This document shows positions 8,837 through 16,739 of a stretch of 53,757 bases of DNA, in pieces. The DNA is from an uncultured Oscillibacter sp. (lineage in GTDB: Bacteria > Bacillota > Clostridia > Oscillospirales > Oscillospiraceae), in the NCBI RefSeq assembly GCF_947654275.1, contig NZ_CANTJS010000019.1:1-53757 (forward strand), in the 5' to 3' direction. Every line of letters begins with the position of its first letter. Within the stretch, counting starts at the first letter, position 1. The translations under genes were made by a program, and so were the position numbers. The notes under the pieces are model-generated. The model was given only the letters and a program-made list of their open reading frames with translations, made no database searches and was not told the origin of the DNA.

Positions 8837-8889
8837 TGAATGAAGAATGCCAAGCTTTTGCATCGTATTGAGATAAGGAGAGAGTGGGA

Positions 8890-9087
8890 ATGCTGGAATA
8901 TGAGTTTGAGAGAATCGTGGTGGACAAGGGCGTTTTTGTTGGCAAGTCTCTGGACCACCAGGAGACCATTCTCCGCCGGGCGGCAGAGGGGTGGCGTTAT
9001 GCCGGATGGATTCCGGCTTCACAGGTGAACGGCATGTTGAAGGCCATTGACTTGATTTTCGAGCGGGAACAGGGGGGACAGGCATGA
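8890..9087 (+). CDS. DUF4177-family small protein
   Basis: This 65-residue protein has the compact pattern of DUF4177 proteins: a first strand YEFERIVVD, a central helix ending in an AAEGWRYAGWIPAS segment, and a final strand-like ILTF-type end (KAIDLIFERE). The function of the family is not known. ATG at 8890 sits nine bases after AAGGAG and is preferred to an upstream GTG at 8884. Its stop overlaps the next start by four bases, so it is coupled to the DUF896 gene. Confidence 0.7.
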   Translation: MLEYEFERIVVDKGVFVGKSLDHQETILRRAAEGWRYAGWIPASQVNGMLKAIDLIFEREQGGQA

Positions 9088-9299
9088 CACAGGAACAGAT
9101 CGGCCGCATCAATGAGCTGGCCCGGAAGGCGAAGAGCCCAGGGGGTCTCACGGAGGCGGAAAAAGCGGAGCAGGCGGTCCTCCGCCGGGCCTATATCGAC
9201 TCCGTGCTGGGGAATCTCAAGGGCCAGCTGGACCACACCTACATCGTGGACGAGCAGGGGAACAAGCGGAAGCTGAAACCCCGGGACGAGGAGGCATAA
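9084..9299 (+). CDS. DUF896-family protein (YnzC-like)
   Basis: The 71-residue protein starts MTQEQIGRINELARKAKS and contains the family pattern of a two-helix hairpin (GLTEAEKAEQAVLRRAYID), as in Bacillus YnzC, a small protein of the SOS-region yneA operon whose role is unclear. It overlaps DUF4177 by four bases and is followed three bases later by the XpaC gene, suggesting one transcript 8890-10457. Confidence 0.88.
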   Translation: MTQEQIGRINELARKAKSPGGLTEAEKAEQAVLRRAYIDSVLGNLKGQLDHTYIVDEQGNKRKLKPRDEEA

Positions 9300-9302
9300 A
9301 CC

Positions 9303-10457
9303 ATGGCGAACCAACAGAAACAGCCCAACAGGTCCGGCGACTGGAGCTGGCCCCTGATTATCCTCTGCCTCTGCTCCATCTTTCCCCTGGGACTGCTGCT
9401 GCTGTTTTTCAAGCTCTTCGGCAGCGACGTTCAGAAGAGCGCGCAGCAGGCTCCGCCCCTCCGGTCTTCCCTGGGACAGGCGGCGGACCGGCAGTCCGCC
9501 AAGGCCCGGCGGCCCTCCAGGGCCGCCAAAACGGCCAAGAAGGTCACCAGGACCCCGGCGCTTAAAAAATCCAACGCATGGCTGCTGAAAATTGCCGGCG
9601 CTGCGCTGGCGGTCTTCGGCTGTATGATTGTGGATGCCTCCGGCGGATACTGGTGGGAGCTGTCCCAGGGATTGGCCATGCTGATGGGGGGCTGCGCCAT
9701 GCTGTACAGCGGCTTTTCCATGAACCGGGCGCTGAAGCGCTACACCCGGTATCTGCTGGTGATGGGGGACCGGGAGGCCGTCCCTGTGGAGGAGATTGCC
9801 CGGACCCTGGGCTACAGCGAACGGCGGGTGGCCAGGGACCTGGAGAAGATGATTGACAAGGGCTATTTCGGGGGAAAGGCCTATGTCAACATGGAACTGG
9901 GCTATCTCTTCCGGGGCAGCGGAGTCGAGGCCGGCTGGCAGCGGCGGCAGGCGGAGGTCCGCCAGGCTGAGGAGGAGACGGCCCGGCCGCCCAGAGAGAC
10001 AGAGGAGGGCTATTCCGGCATTCTCCGAAGCATCCGCCGGGCCAACGACCAGATTGCGGACCCTGTTCTCTCCGCCAAGGTGAACCGGCTGGAGGAGATT
10101 ACGGCAAAAATCTTCCGGGCGGTGGAGGAGGACCCCAGAAAGGCGGACCGCATCGGCACCTTCCTGAACTACTACCTGCCCACCACCCAGAAGCTGCTGA
10201 ATTCCTATGCTTCTTTCGAGTCCGCCGGCATCGAGGGAGAGAACCTCCGCCAGGCCAAACAGCGGATTGAGACCGCCATGGACACCATTGTTCAGGGCTT
10301 TGAACACCAGCTGGACCAGCTCTATCAAGCCGACGTCATGGACATCGACTCGGATATCCGGGTGATGGAACACATGCTGCGCCGGGATACCGGCAGCGCC
10401 GCTCAGGACTTCGGCCTGGACGGGAGCGCCGTTCAGACGGCCCCGGAGGACGAGTGA
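9303..10457 (+). CDS. XpaC-family (5-bromo-4-chloroindolyl phosphate hydrolysis) membrane protein
   Basis: The 384-residue protein has a hydrophobic helix at about 17-40, a basic linker (SAKARRPSRAAKTAKK), two further helices at about 95-140, a winged-helix-like segment (about 155-200, IARTLGYSERRVARDLEKMI), and a helical C-terminal domain (about 235-360) of XpaC type. XpaC proteins were named from indoxyl phosphate hydrolysis and often neighbour TelA-type genes; no telA is present here. The biochemical activity is uncertain. GAGGAGG precedes the ATG. A strong terminator follows. Confidence 0.75.
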   Translation: MANQQKQPNRSGDWSWPLIILCLCSIFPLGLLLLFFKLFGSDVQKSAQQAPPLRSSLGQAADRQSAKARRPSRAAKTAKKVTRTPALKKSNAWLLKIAGAALAVFGCMIVDASGGYWWELSQGLAMLMGGCAMLYSGFSMNRALKRYTRYLLVMGDREAVPVEEIARTLGYSERRVARDLEKMIDKGYFGGKAYVNMELGYLFRGSGVEAGWQRRQAEVRQAEEETARPPRETEEGYSGILRSIRRANDQIADPVLSAKVNRLEEITAKIFRAVEEDPRKADRIGTFLNYYLPTTQKLLNSYASFESAGIEGENLRQAKQRIETAMDTIVQGFEHQLDQLYQADVMDIDSDIRVMEHMLRRDTGSAAQDFGLDGSAVQTAPEDE

Positions 10458-10485
10458 GGGGGCAGAGGGGAGGCAGTTCTCGACC

Positions 10486-10522
10486 AGAGGGGCGGACCCG
10501 TGTGTCCGCCCCTCTGTGTTTC
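10486..10522 (+). terminator. Rho-independent terminator
   Basis: A perfect 12-bp hairpin (arms 10486-10497 and 10504-10515) with a six-base loop is followed by GTGTTTCTT, ending the 8890-10457 gene group. Confidence 0.8.
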
Positions 10523-10652
10523 TTCCCGGAGAAGCACTTTTTGAGGCGGAAAAAGCGGATGTAAACTGCCGGTTAGCAGAAAGAAAGCCGGAAGTTGGTG
10601 GAAAATTCTCCGCCAGTCCTGCTACACTGGACCCACAAAGGAGGGATGACCC

Positions 10653-11993
10653 ATGACAACCGGCCGGCGTGTGGCCCAGAAGCGTAAGGAGCTCGGCCTT
10701 TCCCAGGAGGCCCTGGGGGAGAAGCTGAGCGTGTCCCGGCAGTCCATTTATAAGTGGGAGTCCGACAGCGCCCTGCCGGAGGTGGAAAAGCTGGTGGCCC
10801 TCAGCCGCCTCTTCGGCGTGTCCGTGGGCTGGCTGCTGGGCGTGGAGGAGTCCGCCCCCGCCGGCGGGGAGCTGAGCGAAGCGCAGCTGAGGCTGGTGGA
10901 GGAGATTGCCGCCCGGTATGTCCCCCGGCTGTCTCCCGGGCGGCCGGCGGCGGTGAAGATAGCCATAGCCGCGGCGGCGTTGTGTCTCTGCGGGGTGCTG
11001 GCCGGATTTTACATGCGGCTGAAGGACCTGACCCAAAGCTATGCCCATCTGCAAGGCTCCATTGTCCAGGTTCAGACCGACGTCAACGTGCAGATCGACG
11101 GCATTTCCCAGCGGGTGGAGGAGCTTCTGCGGTCCCAGAACGCCGTCACCGCCGACTATGCCGCGGAGCTGGTGAACGCGGACCCCTCTGCCAGCCAGGC
11201 CTTTTTCCAGCTTTACGCCGTGCCCAAGCACTATGTGGAAGGCATGACGGCGGAGTTTTACGCCGGAAACGGCGGCGGTTATCAGGCCCCCGCCGTCCCG
11301 GCGGAGCAGAGAGAGGGCCAGCGGTTTACGGCGTACCTGACCTGCGGCCTGGCGGAGGACATCACCCTCAGCGTGGCCTTTCTTTACCCCGACGGCACCC
11401 GGCAGACCCAGGTGCTGGAGCGCTATACGGGGCTCTACGGCCAGACCTTCCCGAAGATCCGGGCGGACTATGCCCTGGGCATGAAGCCGGTGGAAAACGG
11501 GACCTTCGCCCTGACGGAGCAGGTCCGGGGCCAGCTGGACTGGGACCCGTCGGGAACTCTGCCGGAGCTTTCCGGGGACGCTCTGCCTGCGGCGGAGCTG
11601 GAGAGTGTCCGGGTGGGCCTGTTCCGGAACAAAAAGCTGGTGGACTGGGCGGTTTTCTCCGTGACGCCGGGAGTGGTGGAGGAGGAGACCGAGGCCCTTA
11701 CCGGGGAACAGTGGAAGGCCCTGGACAGTCTCCGGCAGAACGACGGAGGCGGCGTCAGGGGCTACCAGCTCCTCACCTTTCAATTCGCGCCTCAGGACGT
11801 CCCGGCGGAGGCCGGAGACGTGTTCCAGATCGCGGCGGTGCTGCGGGACGTCTATGGCCGCACGGCGGTGCGGTCCGGCGGGGCCTTCGGTCTGGATGAG
11901 GGCTGGGGGGAGCTGGCTGGTCTGGAGCTGGACACTTTGGACACCTATCCCGGCGGCTGGATGCTGGAGGACGATTCATCCATGTACGGGTGA
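10653..11993 (+). CDS. XRE-family regulator with membrane anchor and extracytoplasmic domain
   Basis: The 446-residue protein has an N-terminal Cro/C1-type helix-turn-helix (residues 5-62, with LGLSQEALGEKLSVSRQSIY and the WESDSALPEVEKL recognition region). A linker is followed by one membrane helix (about 107-125), a coiled-coil-like stretch (about 130-165) and a large C-terminal domain (about 180-446) expected outside the cell. A DNA-binding domain joined to an outside domain suggests signal sensing or anchoring, as in other membrane-bound XRE regulators of Firmicutes. AAAGGAGGG precedes the ATG by eight bases. Target genes are not evident; neither neighbour is in the same transcript. Confidence 0.8.
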   Translation: MTTGRRVAQKRKELGLSQEALGEKLSVSRQSIYKWESDSALPEVEKLVALSRLFGVSVGWLLGVEESAPAGGELSEAQLRLVEEIAARYVPRLSPGRPAAVKIAIAAAALCLCGVLAGFYMRLKDLTQSYAHLQGSIVQVQTDVNVQIDGISQRVEELLRSQNAVTADYAAELVNADPSASQAFFQLYAVPKHYVEGMTAEFYAGNGGGYQAPAVPAEQREGQRFTAYLTCGLAEDITLSVAFLYPDGTRQTQVLERYTGLYGQTFPKIRADYALGMKPVENGTFALTEQVRGQLDWDPSGTLPELSGDALPAAELESVRVGLFRNKKLVDWAVFSVTPGVVEEETEALTGEQWKALDSLRQNDGGGVRGYQLLTFQFAPQDVPAEAGDVFQIAAVLRDVYGRTAVRSGGAFGLDEGWGELAGLELDTLDTYPGGWMLEDDSSMYG

Positions 11994-12009
11994 AGGGGGA
12001 TTGAGAAAG

Positions 12010-12040
12010 ACCCTGCCTCGAAGGAGGCAGGGCCTTTTTT
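12010..12040 (+). terminator. Rho-independent terminator of XRE gene
   Basis: A 9-bp hairpin (arms 12011-12019 and 12024-12032) followed two bases later by six T residues lies 17 bases after the XRE stop. Confidence 0.85.
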
Positions 12041-12092
12041 GTGAATTCCGGTTTCCGGCTGTGCTCTCCGGGTCTCTGTATCCGCCGGCGCC

Positions 12093-13367
12093 TTATCTCG
12101 TTCGGGAGAACACCCGCCGCCCCTCGCTCCAGACGGCCTGAACGGCGTCCCTCTGCCGGTGATACAGGCAGCGCTCCAGCCGCTCCGCCGGCGTCATCGG
12201 CGTGGCCGGTCGGGGCAGGCCGCTGTCCGACAGCACCAGAGCGTGAAGGGGCTCCCCCGGGGCGAAGCCCGGCCTGGCCCCGAAGAAGGAGGCCCCGGCG
12301 GAGACGGCCAGATACCAGGCTTCGGCCACGGTGAGGAATTCCGTCTCCCAGTTGTCCAGAATGCGGCGGGCCTTGGAGGCCCGGATGGCGGAGGCGGCCA
12401 CATCCAGCATGTTCAGCCGGTCCCCGCCGGCGATGTCGCTGCCCAGGGCCACCCGGACCCCCTCCCGGAGCATGGTCTTCACCGGGGCCGTTCCGGAGCA
12501 GAGATTTTGGTTGGAGTCGGGGCAGTGAACCGCCAGGACCCCGGCCTCCGCCATGGCCCGCCGCTCTCTCTCATCGGACCAGACGCAGTGAGCCATGGCG
12601 GTGCGCCGGTTCCAAAGGCCGTATTTGGCGTAGCATTCCCAATACTGGCTGCAATCGGGATGCAGCTCCTTTACCCACTGTATTTCCCCGGTGTTCTCCG
12701 ACAGGTGGGACTGGACCGGCAGGTTCCGCTCCGCCGCCAGCTTCCCCAGAAAATCCATCAGCCCGTCGGTGCAGGAGGGGATGAACCGGGGGGTCAGGAT
12801 GGGCCGGATGTGCCGGAAATCCTGACAGGCCTCCAGCCAGAGCAGCGTTTCCCGCCGGGATTCCTCCGTGGTCTCCTGGAGGTTCTTCCCGCCGTTGCGG
12901 TCCATGTTCACCTTGCCCACATAGCCCGTCACCCCGGCCCTCTCCAGCTCCTCCATCAGAATCAGGGTGGCCTCCCGGTGGAGGGAGGAGAACATGCACA
13001 CCCGTGTGGTGCCGCTCTCAATGAGCTCCCGGGCCAGGGCCCTGTAGAGCTCCCGGGCATAGTCCGGGTCGGAAAACCGGGCTTCGGTGGGGAAGGCATA
13101 GGCATTCAGCCAGTCCAGCAGAGGCAGGTCCATGCCGCAGCCCCGCATAGGGTACTGGGGGGCGTGAAGGTGCAGGTCCATGGGGGCCTGGAGAATCAGG
13201 GCGTCCCCCCAGTCCTCCACCGCCGCCCCGGCGTACCGCTCCGGCAGGACGGGGAAGACGCCGCTGACCCGGCCCTCCTCCGCCGCCAGAAAACCGCCCT
13301 CCGTGACCTCCAGCCGCCCCGGGGCCGGGGCGGAGACGATGGTTCCCTTTAAAATAGTAAGCGCCAT
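12093..13367 (-). CDS. guaD: Guanine deaminase
   Basis: The 424-residue amidohydrolase matches guanine deaminase, which converts guanine to xanthine and ammonia in purine salvage or catabolism. Metal-binding features are visible: HLH at 66-68 in PMDLHLHAPQYPMRG, the QSHLSENTGEIQW helix (His), AHCVW (His) and the LGSDIAGGD segment (Asp). Length is normal for bacterial GuaD. The open frame runs upstream to 13460, but ATG at 13367 is chosen because GAGAGAGGTG lies just before it and the upstream part belongs to the riboswitch. Expression is probably controlled by the guanine-type riboswitch at 13418-13530. No xanthine permease or dehydrogenase neighbours it. Confidence 0.93.
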   Translation of the reverse strand: MALTILKGTIVSAPAPGRLEVTEGGFLAAEEGRVSGVFPVLPERYAGAAVEDWGDALILQAPMDLHLHAPQYPMRGCGMDLPLLDWLNAYAFPTEARFSDPDYARELYRALARELIESGTTRVCMFSSLHREATLILMEELERAGVTGYVGKVNMDRNGGKNLQETTEESRRETLLWLEACQDFRHIRPILTPRFIPSCTDGLMDFLGKLAAERNLPVQSHLSENTGEIQWVKELHPDCSQYWECYAKYGLWNRRTAMAHCVWSDERERRAMAEAGVLAVHCPDSNQNLCSGTAPVKTMLREGVRVALGSDIAGGDRLNMLDVAASAIRASKARRILDNWETEFLTVAEAWYLAVSAGASFFGARPGFAPGEPLHALVLSDSGLPRPATPMTPAERLERCLYHRQRDAVQAVWSEGRRVFSRTR

Positions 13368-13426
13368 ACAAAACACCTCTCTCCGGGACAGGGGTCCCGT
13401 TTTTTCCCCAATGACATAAAAAAGGA

Positions 13427-13456
13427 GCGCCTGCGCGGGCATACCCGCACAGACAC
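13427..13456 (-). terminator. Riboswitch-linked terminator ahead of guaD
   Basis: On the minus strand a 13-bp hairpin (5' arm 13456-13444, loop of four, 3' arm 13439-13427) is followed three bases later by six T residues (13423-13418). Its first six bases (13456-13451) are also part of the 3' strand of riboswitch helix P1, so the two structures compete. Confidence 0.75.
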
Positions 13457-13530
13457 CCATAGCAGAGCCTTTTCAAACGGCGGCTCGTAGAGACGTTCGC
13501 GCCTGTCAGCGAACTTATATGAGGTCCTTT
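13451..13530 (-). promoter_or_regulatory. Purine (guanine-type) riboswitch aptamer
   Basis: The minus strand upstream of guaD carries the core of the purine riboswitch: CUCAUAUAAG at the P1/J1-2 side, a P2 stem GUUCGC/GCGAAC, J2/3 GUCUCUACG, a P3 stem GAGCC/GGCUC, and J3/1 GCUAUGGGUG. Loop 2 contains GG and loop 3 contains CC, as needed for the loop-loop contact. The base at the position equal to C74 of the Bacillus xpt aptamer is C, which indicates guanine (or hypoxanthine/xanthine) rather than adenine. U22, U47 and U51 equivalents are kept. P1 has one bulge. The expression platform is the terminator at 13427-13456. Confidence 0.85.
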
Positions 13531-13615
13531 TTCCGTATTTGGTTGCGTCCAGTATACCATGTCCGCCGGGAAAAAGCAAGGCGGCCCTCCGGCCTGGACC
13601 TGTAAAAAATATTCC

Positions 13616-13644
13616 TTGGACCTTTGGTGAAAATGTGGTATGAT
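13616..13644 (+). promoter_or_regulatory. Putative promoter of nitroreductase gene
   Basis: TTGGAC (13616-13621) and TATGAT (13639-13644) with a 17-base spacer lie 58 bases before the nitroreductase start. The 334-base gap between guaD and this gene is otherwise filled by the guaD riboswitch leader. Confidence 0.65.
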
Positions 13645-13701
13645 GAGCTTGCCAAAATCCATCAACAGCCGCCGGAGGGCGGGGGAAAGGACGGTTCCGC
13701 A

Positions 13702-14226
13702 ATGACAAACGAGACATTGAAGGTCCTGAAGGGAAGACGGAGTATCCGCAGATACAAGCCGGAGCAGATTTCCGAAGAGGAGCTGAGCGCCATTCTGGAG
13801 GCCGGCGCCTGGGCCCCCTCCGGCCGGAATCTGCAATCCGCCGTGATGGTGGTGGTTCAGGACCGGGAGACCCTGGACTACATGACCCGGCTCAACGCCG
13901 AGATTCGGGGCTGTCCCGGCACGGACACCTTCTTCGCCGCGCCCACCGCCGTGGTGGTGCTGGCCGACGGGGAAAACTACAACTGGATGCGGGACGGCTC
14001 CCTGGTCATGGGGAACCTGATGAACGCCGCCGCCTCCCTGGGCATCGGCTCCTGCTGGGTGAACCGGGCGATGGAGCTCTTCGACATGCCCGAGGGCAAG
14101 GCGCTGCTGCGGAAATGGGGCCTGCCGGAGACCCTCCGGGGGGTGGGGAACTGCGTCCTGGGCTATATCGACGGCCCCGTCCCCGCGCCCAAGCCCCGCA
14201 AAGAGGGGTACATCGTCCGGGTATAA
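13702..14226 (+). CDS. Nitroreductase-family flavoprotein
   Basis: The 174-residue protein has the nitroreductase (FMN-dependent) fold signature: RRSIRRYKPEQISEEEL at the N-terminus, the APSGRNLQS FMN-binding loop near residue 38, and the AAASLGIGSCW helix near 115, with a C-terminal glycine-rich strand GNCVLGYIDG. Such enzymes reduce nitro compounds, quinones or other electrophiles with NAD(P)H as homodimers; the physiological substrate is unknown. The start follows GGAAAGGA. An upstream in-frame ATG at 13624 lies inside the promoter region and is rejected. Confidence 0.88.
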   Translation: MTNETLKVLKGRRSIRRYKPEQISEEELSAILEAGAWAPSGRNLQSAVMVVVQDRETLDYMTRLNAEIRGCPGTDTFFAAPTAVVVLADGENYNWMRDGSLVMGNLMNAAASLGIGSCWVNRAMELFDMPEGKALLRKWGLPETLRGVGNCVLGYIDGPVPAPKPRKEGYIVRV

Positions 14227-14399
14227 GAAGCTAGCTGTATTCACAACCGCTGAACGCTGTCTGAACGGCCTTTTTTCCGCCATACCGCGTGGGTTTCCCC
14301 CGCCATCCGTCAGAATTGCATGGGCTGCGAACGGTCTCCCTGGCTGACAGGAAAAAATCCCCGCCCATCCGGCATCCCCCGGCTATGAATACAGGTTCT
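14226..14399. repeat. MITE-like repeat family A, copy 3
   Basis: A 174-bp copy of the element at 3875, beginning on the nitroreductase stop codon and ending 17 bases before mtnA. Its left end is more diverged (AGAAGCTAGCTGTATTCACA) while its right end (GAATACAGGTTCT) is intact. Confidence 0.7.
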
Positions 14400-14416
14400 G
14401 AGAAGGAGGAATTCTG

Positions 14417-15487
14417 ATGAACGAAGCCGTCAAAGCTGTGACCCATGTTCAGAACATCCGCTATGACAAAGCCGCCGAAGCCCTGTACATCATCGACCAG
14501 AGCCTCCTGCCCAATGAGGAAAAGTAGATTCGCCTCCGGACCCTGGAGGAGATGGTGGAGGCCATTCAAAAGCTCCGGATCCGGGGAGCCCCGGCCATCG
14601 GCATCTGCGCGGCCTACTGCATGTATGTGCTGGCCCGGTCCGTTGAGGAAGCGGCCCCCGCCGCCTTTCAGACCCGGCTCCGGGCCCATGCCGCCCTGCT
14701 GAAAGACGCCCGTCCCACGGCGGTGAATCTGAGCTGGGCCGTGGGCGAGATGCTGAAAACGGCGGAGGCTCACGCCGCCGCGCCCCGCTCCGTCCTGCTG
14801 GACGCCCTCTATCAAAAGGCGGTGGACATCCATCAGGACGACATTTCCAAGTGCAGAGCCATTTCCGAATATGGACTGAGCCTGCTGAAGGACGGGGACG
14901 GGGTGCTGACCCACTGCAACGCCGGACCCCTGGCCACCTCCCGGTACGGCACCGCTCAGGGCCCCTTCCTGCTGGCGGCGGAACGGGGGATGCACATCCG
15001 TGTCTATGCCGACGAGACCCGGCCCCTGCTTCAGGGGGCCCGGCTCACCAGCTATGAGCTCCACCGGGCCGGGGTGGACGTGACGCTGATCTGCGACAAT
15101 ATGGCCTCCATGGTGATGAAAAACGGCTGGGTGCAGGCCTGCTTTGTGGGCTGCGACCGCATCGCCGCCAACGGAGACACCGCCAACAAAATCGGCACCA
15201 GCGGCGTGGCCATTCTGGCGAAGCACTACGGCATCCCCGTCTATACCCTGGGCCCCACCAGCACCGTCGACCTCAGCTGCCCCGACGGGGACCGCATCCC
15301 CATCGAGCTCCGGGACCCGGAGGAAATCCGCTCCCTCTGGTACGAGAAGCCCATGGCCCTCCCCGGCGTGAAGTGCTATAACCCGGCCTTCGACGTGACG
15401 GACCACAGTCTCCTGGCGGGCATTGTCACGGAGAAGGGCATCTGCCGGCCGCCCTTTACCGAGAGCCTGGCCGCACTGTTTAGATAA
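14417..15487 (+). pseudogene. mtnA: Methylthioribose-1-phosphate isomerase, interrupted by in-frame TAG
   Basis: MtnA converts methylthioribose-1-phosphate to methylthioribulose-1-phosphate in the methionine salvage pathway. Read from ATG at 14417, which follows AGAAGGAGG, the frame gives 36 codons matching the MtnA N-terminus (ending LLPNEEK), then TAG at 14525-14527, then continues without shift as IRLRTLEE and the complete remainder. The catalytic segments [12 protein letters not shown] and [16 protein letters not shown] are intact. In Bacillus MtnA the interrupted position is Tyr; a single change of TAC/TAT or CAG would give TAG. Either the gene is recently inactivated, the base is a sequencing error, or there is read-through or restart at ATG 14552. 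No other methionine salvage gene is nearby. Confidence 0.8.
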
Positions 15488-15656
15488 GAGAGTGGAGAGT
15501 TCAGATAAGAGAGTGGAGAGTGGAGAGTTCAGATAAGAGAGTGGAGAGTGGAGAGTGAAGAGTGGAGAGTGGAGATATACCATAGCCGGACATCTCAACT
15601 CTTAACTCTCAACTCTCAACTCTCAACTCTCTACTCTCAACTCTCCACTCTGATTT
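15486..15656. repeat. Heptamer repeat array forming a long inverted repeat
   Basis: About 90 bases of GAGAGTG/GAGAGTT and CAGATAA units (15486-15575) are mirrored by the reverse complement CAACTCT/CTCAACT units (15598-15655) around a 20-base centre. The whole region between mtnA and the next gene can fold into one imperfect hairpin of more than 50 bp. Confidence 0.8.
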
Positions 15657-15677
15657 GAATGTCCTGGAGGTAATTCT

Positions 15678-16691
15678 ATGCTTGATATCTACGGCACACT
15701 GGGTCCCGCCTGCTCCGACACCGATACGCTGGAGGCCATGTTCCGCGCCGGCATGACCGGCGTCCGGCTGAACCTGTCCCACGTCGGCCTGGAGGCCGCA
15801 GCGGAGCAGGTGGACCATCTCCACGCCGCCGCCCGGCGCTGCGGCGTGGCGCCCCGGCTGCTGATTGACATGCAGGGCCCGGAGCTGCGGGTGGGCGTTC
15901 TGCCCGGGCCCCTGACCCTGCCGGAGGGGACGGCGGTCCGCCTGGGCACGGACGTTCCCCTGCCCCGGGAGACCCTGCCCTATCTGCGCCCCGGACAGGA
16001 GCTGCTTCTGGACGACGGGAAAATCCTCCTCCGGGTTTTGGAGCAGCGGGAGGACGGGGCCCTGGCGGAGGTTCTCCGGGGCGGCGTCCTCCAGAGCCGG
16101 AAAAGCGCCGCCCTGACGGGGGTCCGGACGCCCATGCCTGCCATGACGGAGATGGACCGGGCCAACATCCGGGCGGCGAAGTCCTTTGGCGTCACCGGCG
16201 TCATGCAGCCCTTCGTCCGGGACCGGGGGGATCTGGAGGAGGTGCGGCAGGCTCTGGACCGCGCCGGCGGGCCGGATATCCGCCTCTTTGCCAAGATTGA
16301 AAATCTGGAGGGGGTGGAGCACCTGCCGTCCCTGCTGCCGGCGGCGGACGAGATTGTCATTGCCCGGGGGGACCTGGGGAACAGCGGGCCCCTGTGGACG
16401 CTGCCAGCCCTGCAAAAGCGCATCGCGGCGGCCTGCCGGAGCGCCCGGAAGCCCTTCATGGTGGTGACCCAGATGCTGGCCTCCATGGAGCGGAGCCCCG
16501 TGCCCACCCGGGCGGAGGTCAGCGACATCTTCAACGCCGTGCTGGACGGCGCATCCTCGGTGATGGTCACCGGGGAGACCGCCGTGGGGGCCTATCCCGT
16601 GGAGGCCATCCGGTATCTGGCCCGTACCGCCTGGGAGGCGGAGGCCTTCCGGAGGGAGGGGCGGGACCCCCAGGGGAACCCGGCGCGTTGA
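15678..16691 (+). CDS. Short pyruvate-kinase-like protein
   Basis: The 337-residue protein resembles the catalytic (beta/alpha)8 barrel and B domain of pyruvate kinase: TLGPACSDTDTLEAM and GVRLNLSH at the N-terminus, a DMQGPELRVG segment at about 56, FAKIENLEGVEHL (catalytic Lys) at about 206, IARGDLG (metal site) and VVTQMLASM further on, and VMVTGETAVGAYPVEA near 300. The C-terminal allosteric domain of normal enzymes (470 residues or more) is absent and the stop is followed by unrelated sequence. GGAGGT precedes the ATG. It may be an enzyme of the reduced pyruvate kinase type or a paralogue with another role; the main pyruvate kinase is probably elsewhere in the genome. Confidence 0.78.
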   Translation: MLDIYGTLGPACSDTDTLEAMFRAGMTGVRLNLSHVGLEAAAEQVDHLHAAARRCGVAPRLLIDMQGPELRVGVLPGPLTLPEGTAVRLGTDVPLPRETLPYLRPGQELLLDDGKILLRVLEQREDGALAEVLRGGVLQSRKSAALTGVRTPMPAMTEMDRANIRAAKSFGVTGVMQPFVRDRGDLEEVRQALDRAGGPDIRLFAKIENLEGVEHLPSLLPAADEIVIARGDLGNSGPLWTLPALQKRIAAACRSARKPFMVVTQMLASMERSPVPTRAEVSDIFNAVLDGASSVMVTGETAVGAYPVEAIRYLARTAWEAEAFRREGRDPQGNPAR

Positions 16692-16739
16692 ACAGGCGGC
16701 GCGTCATGGCGGCAGGGAAACCGAATACAGGAGGAAGCT

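Noticed and set aside
8997..11783. A 928-residue open frame on the minus strand
   Set aside because: It is antisense to the DUF896, XpaC and XRE genes, which have ribosome sites, motifs and terminators. Long antisense frames are expected in GC-rich codons.
13368..13460. 31-residue N-terminal extension of guanine deaminase
   Set aside because: The bases form the riboswitch terminator and a leader hairpin, and a ribosome site directly precedes ATG 13367.
14525..14527. Pyrrolysine or selenocysteine at the mtnA stop
   Set aside because: Selenocysteine uses TGA, not TAG. The homologous position is Tyr in Bacillus MtnA, no pyrrolysine genes are seen, and prfA is present.
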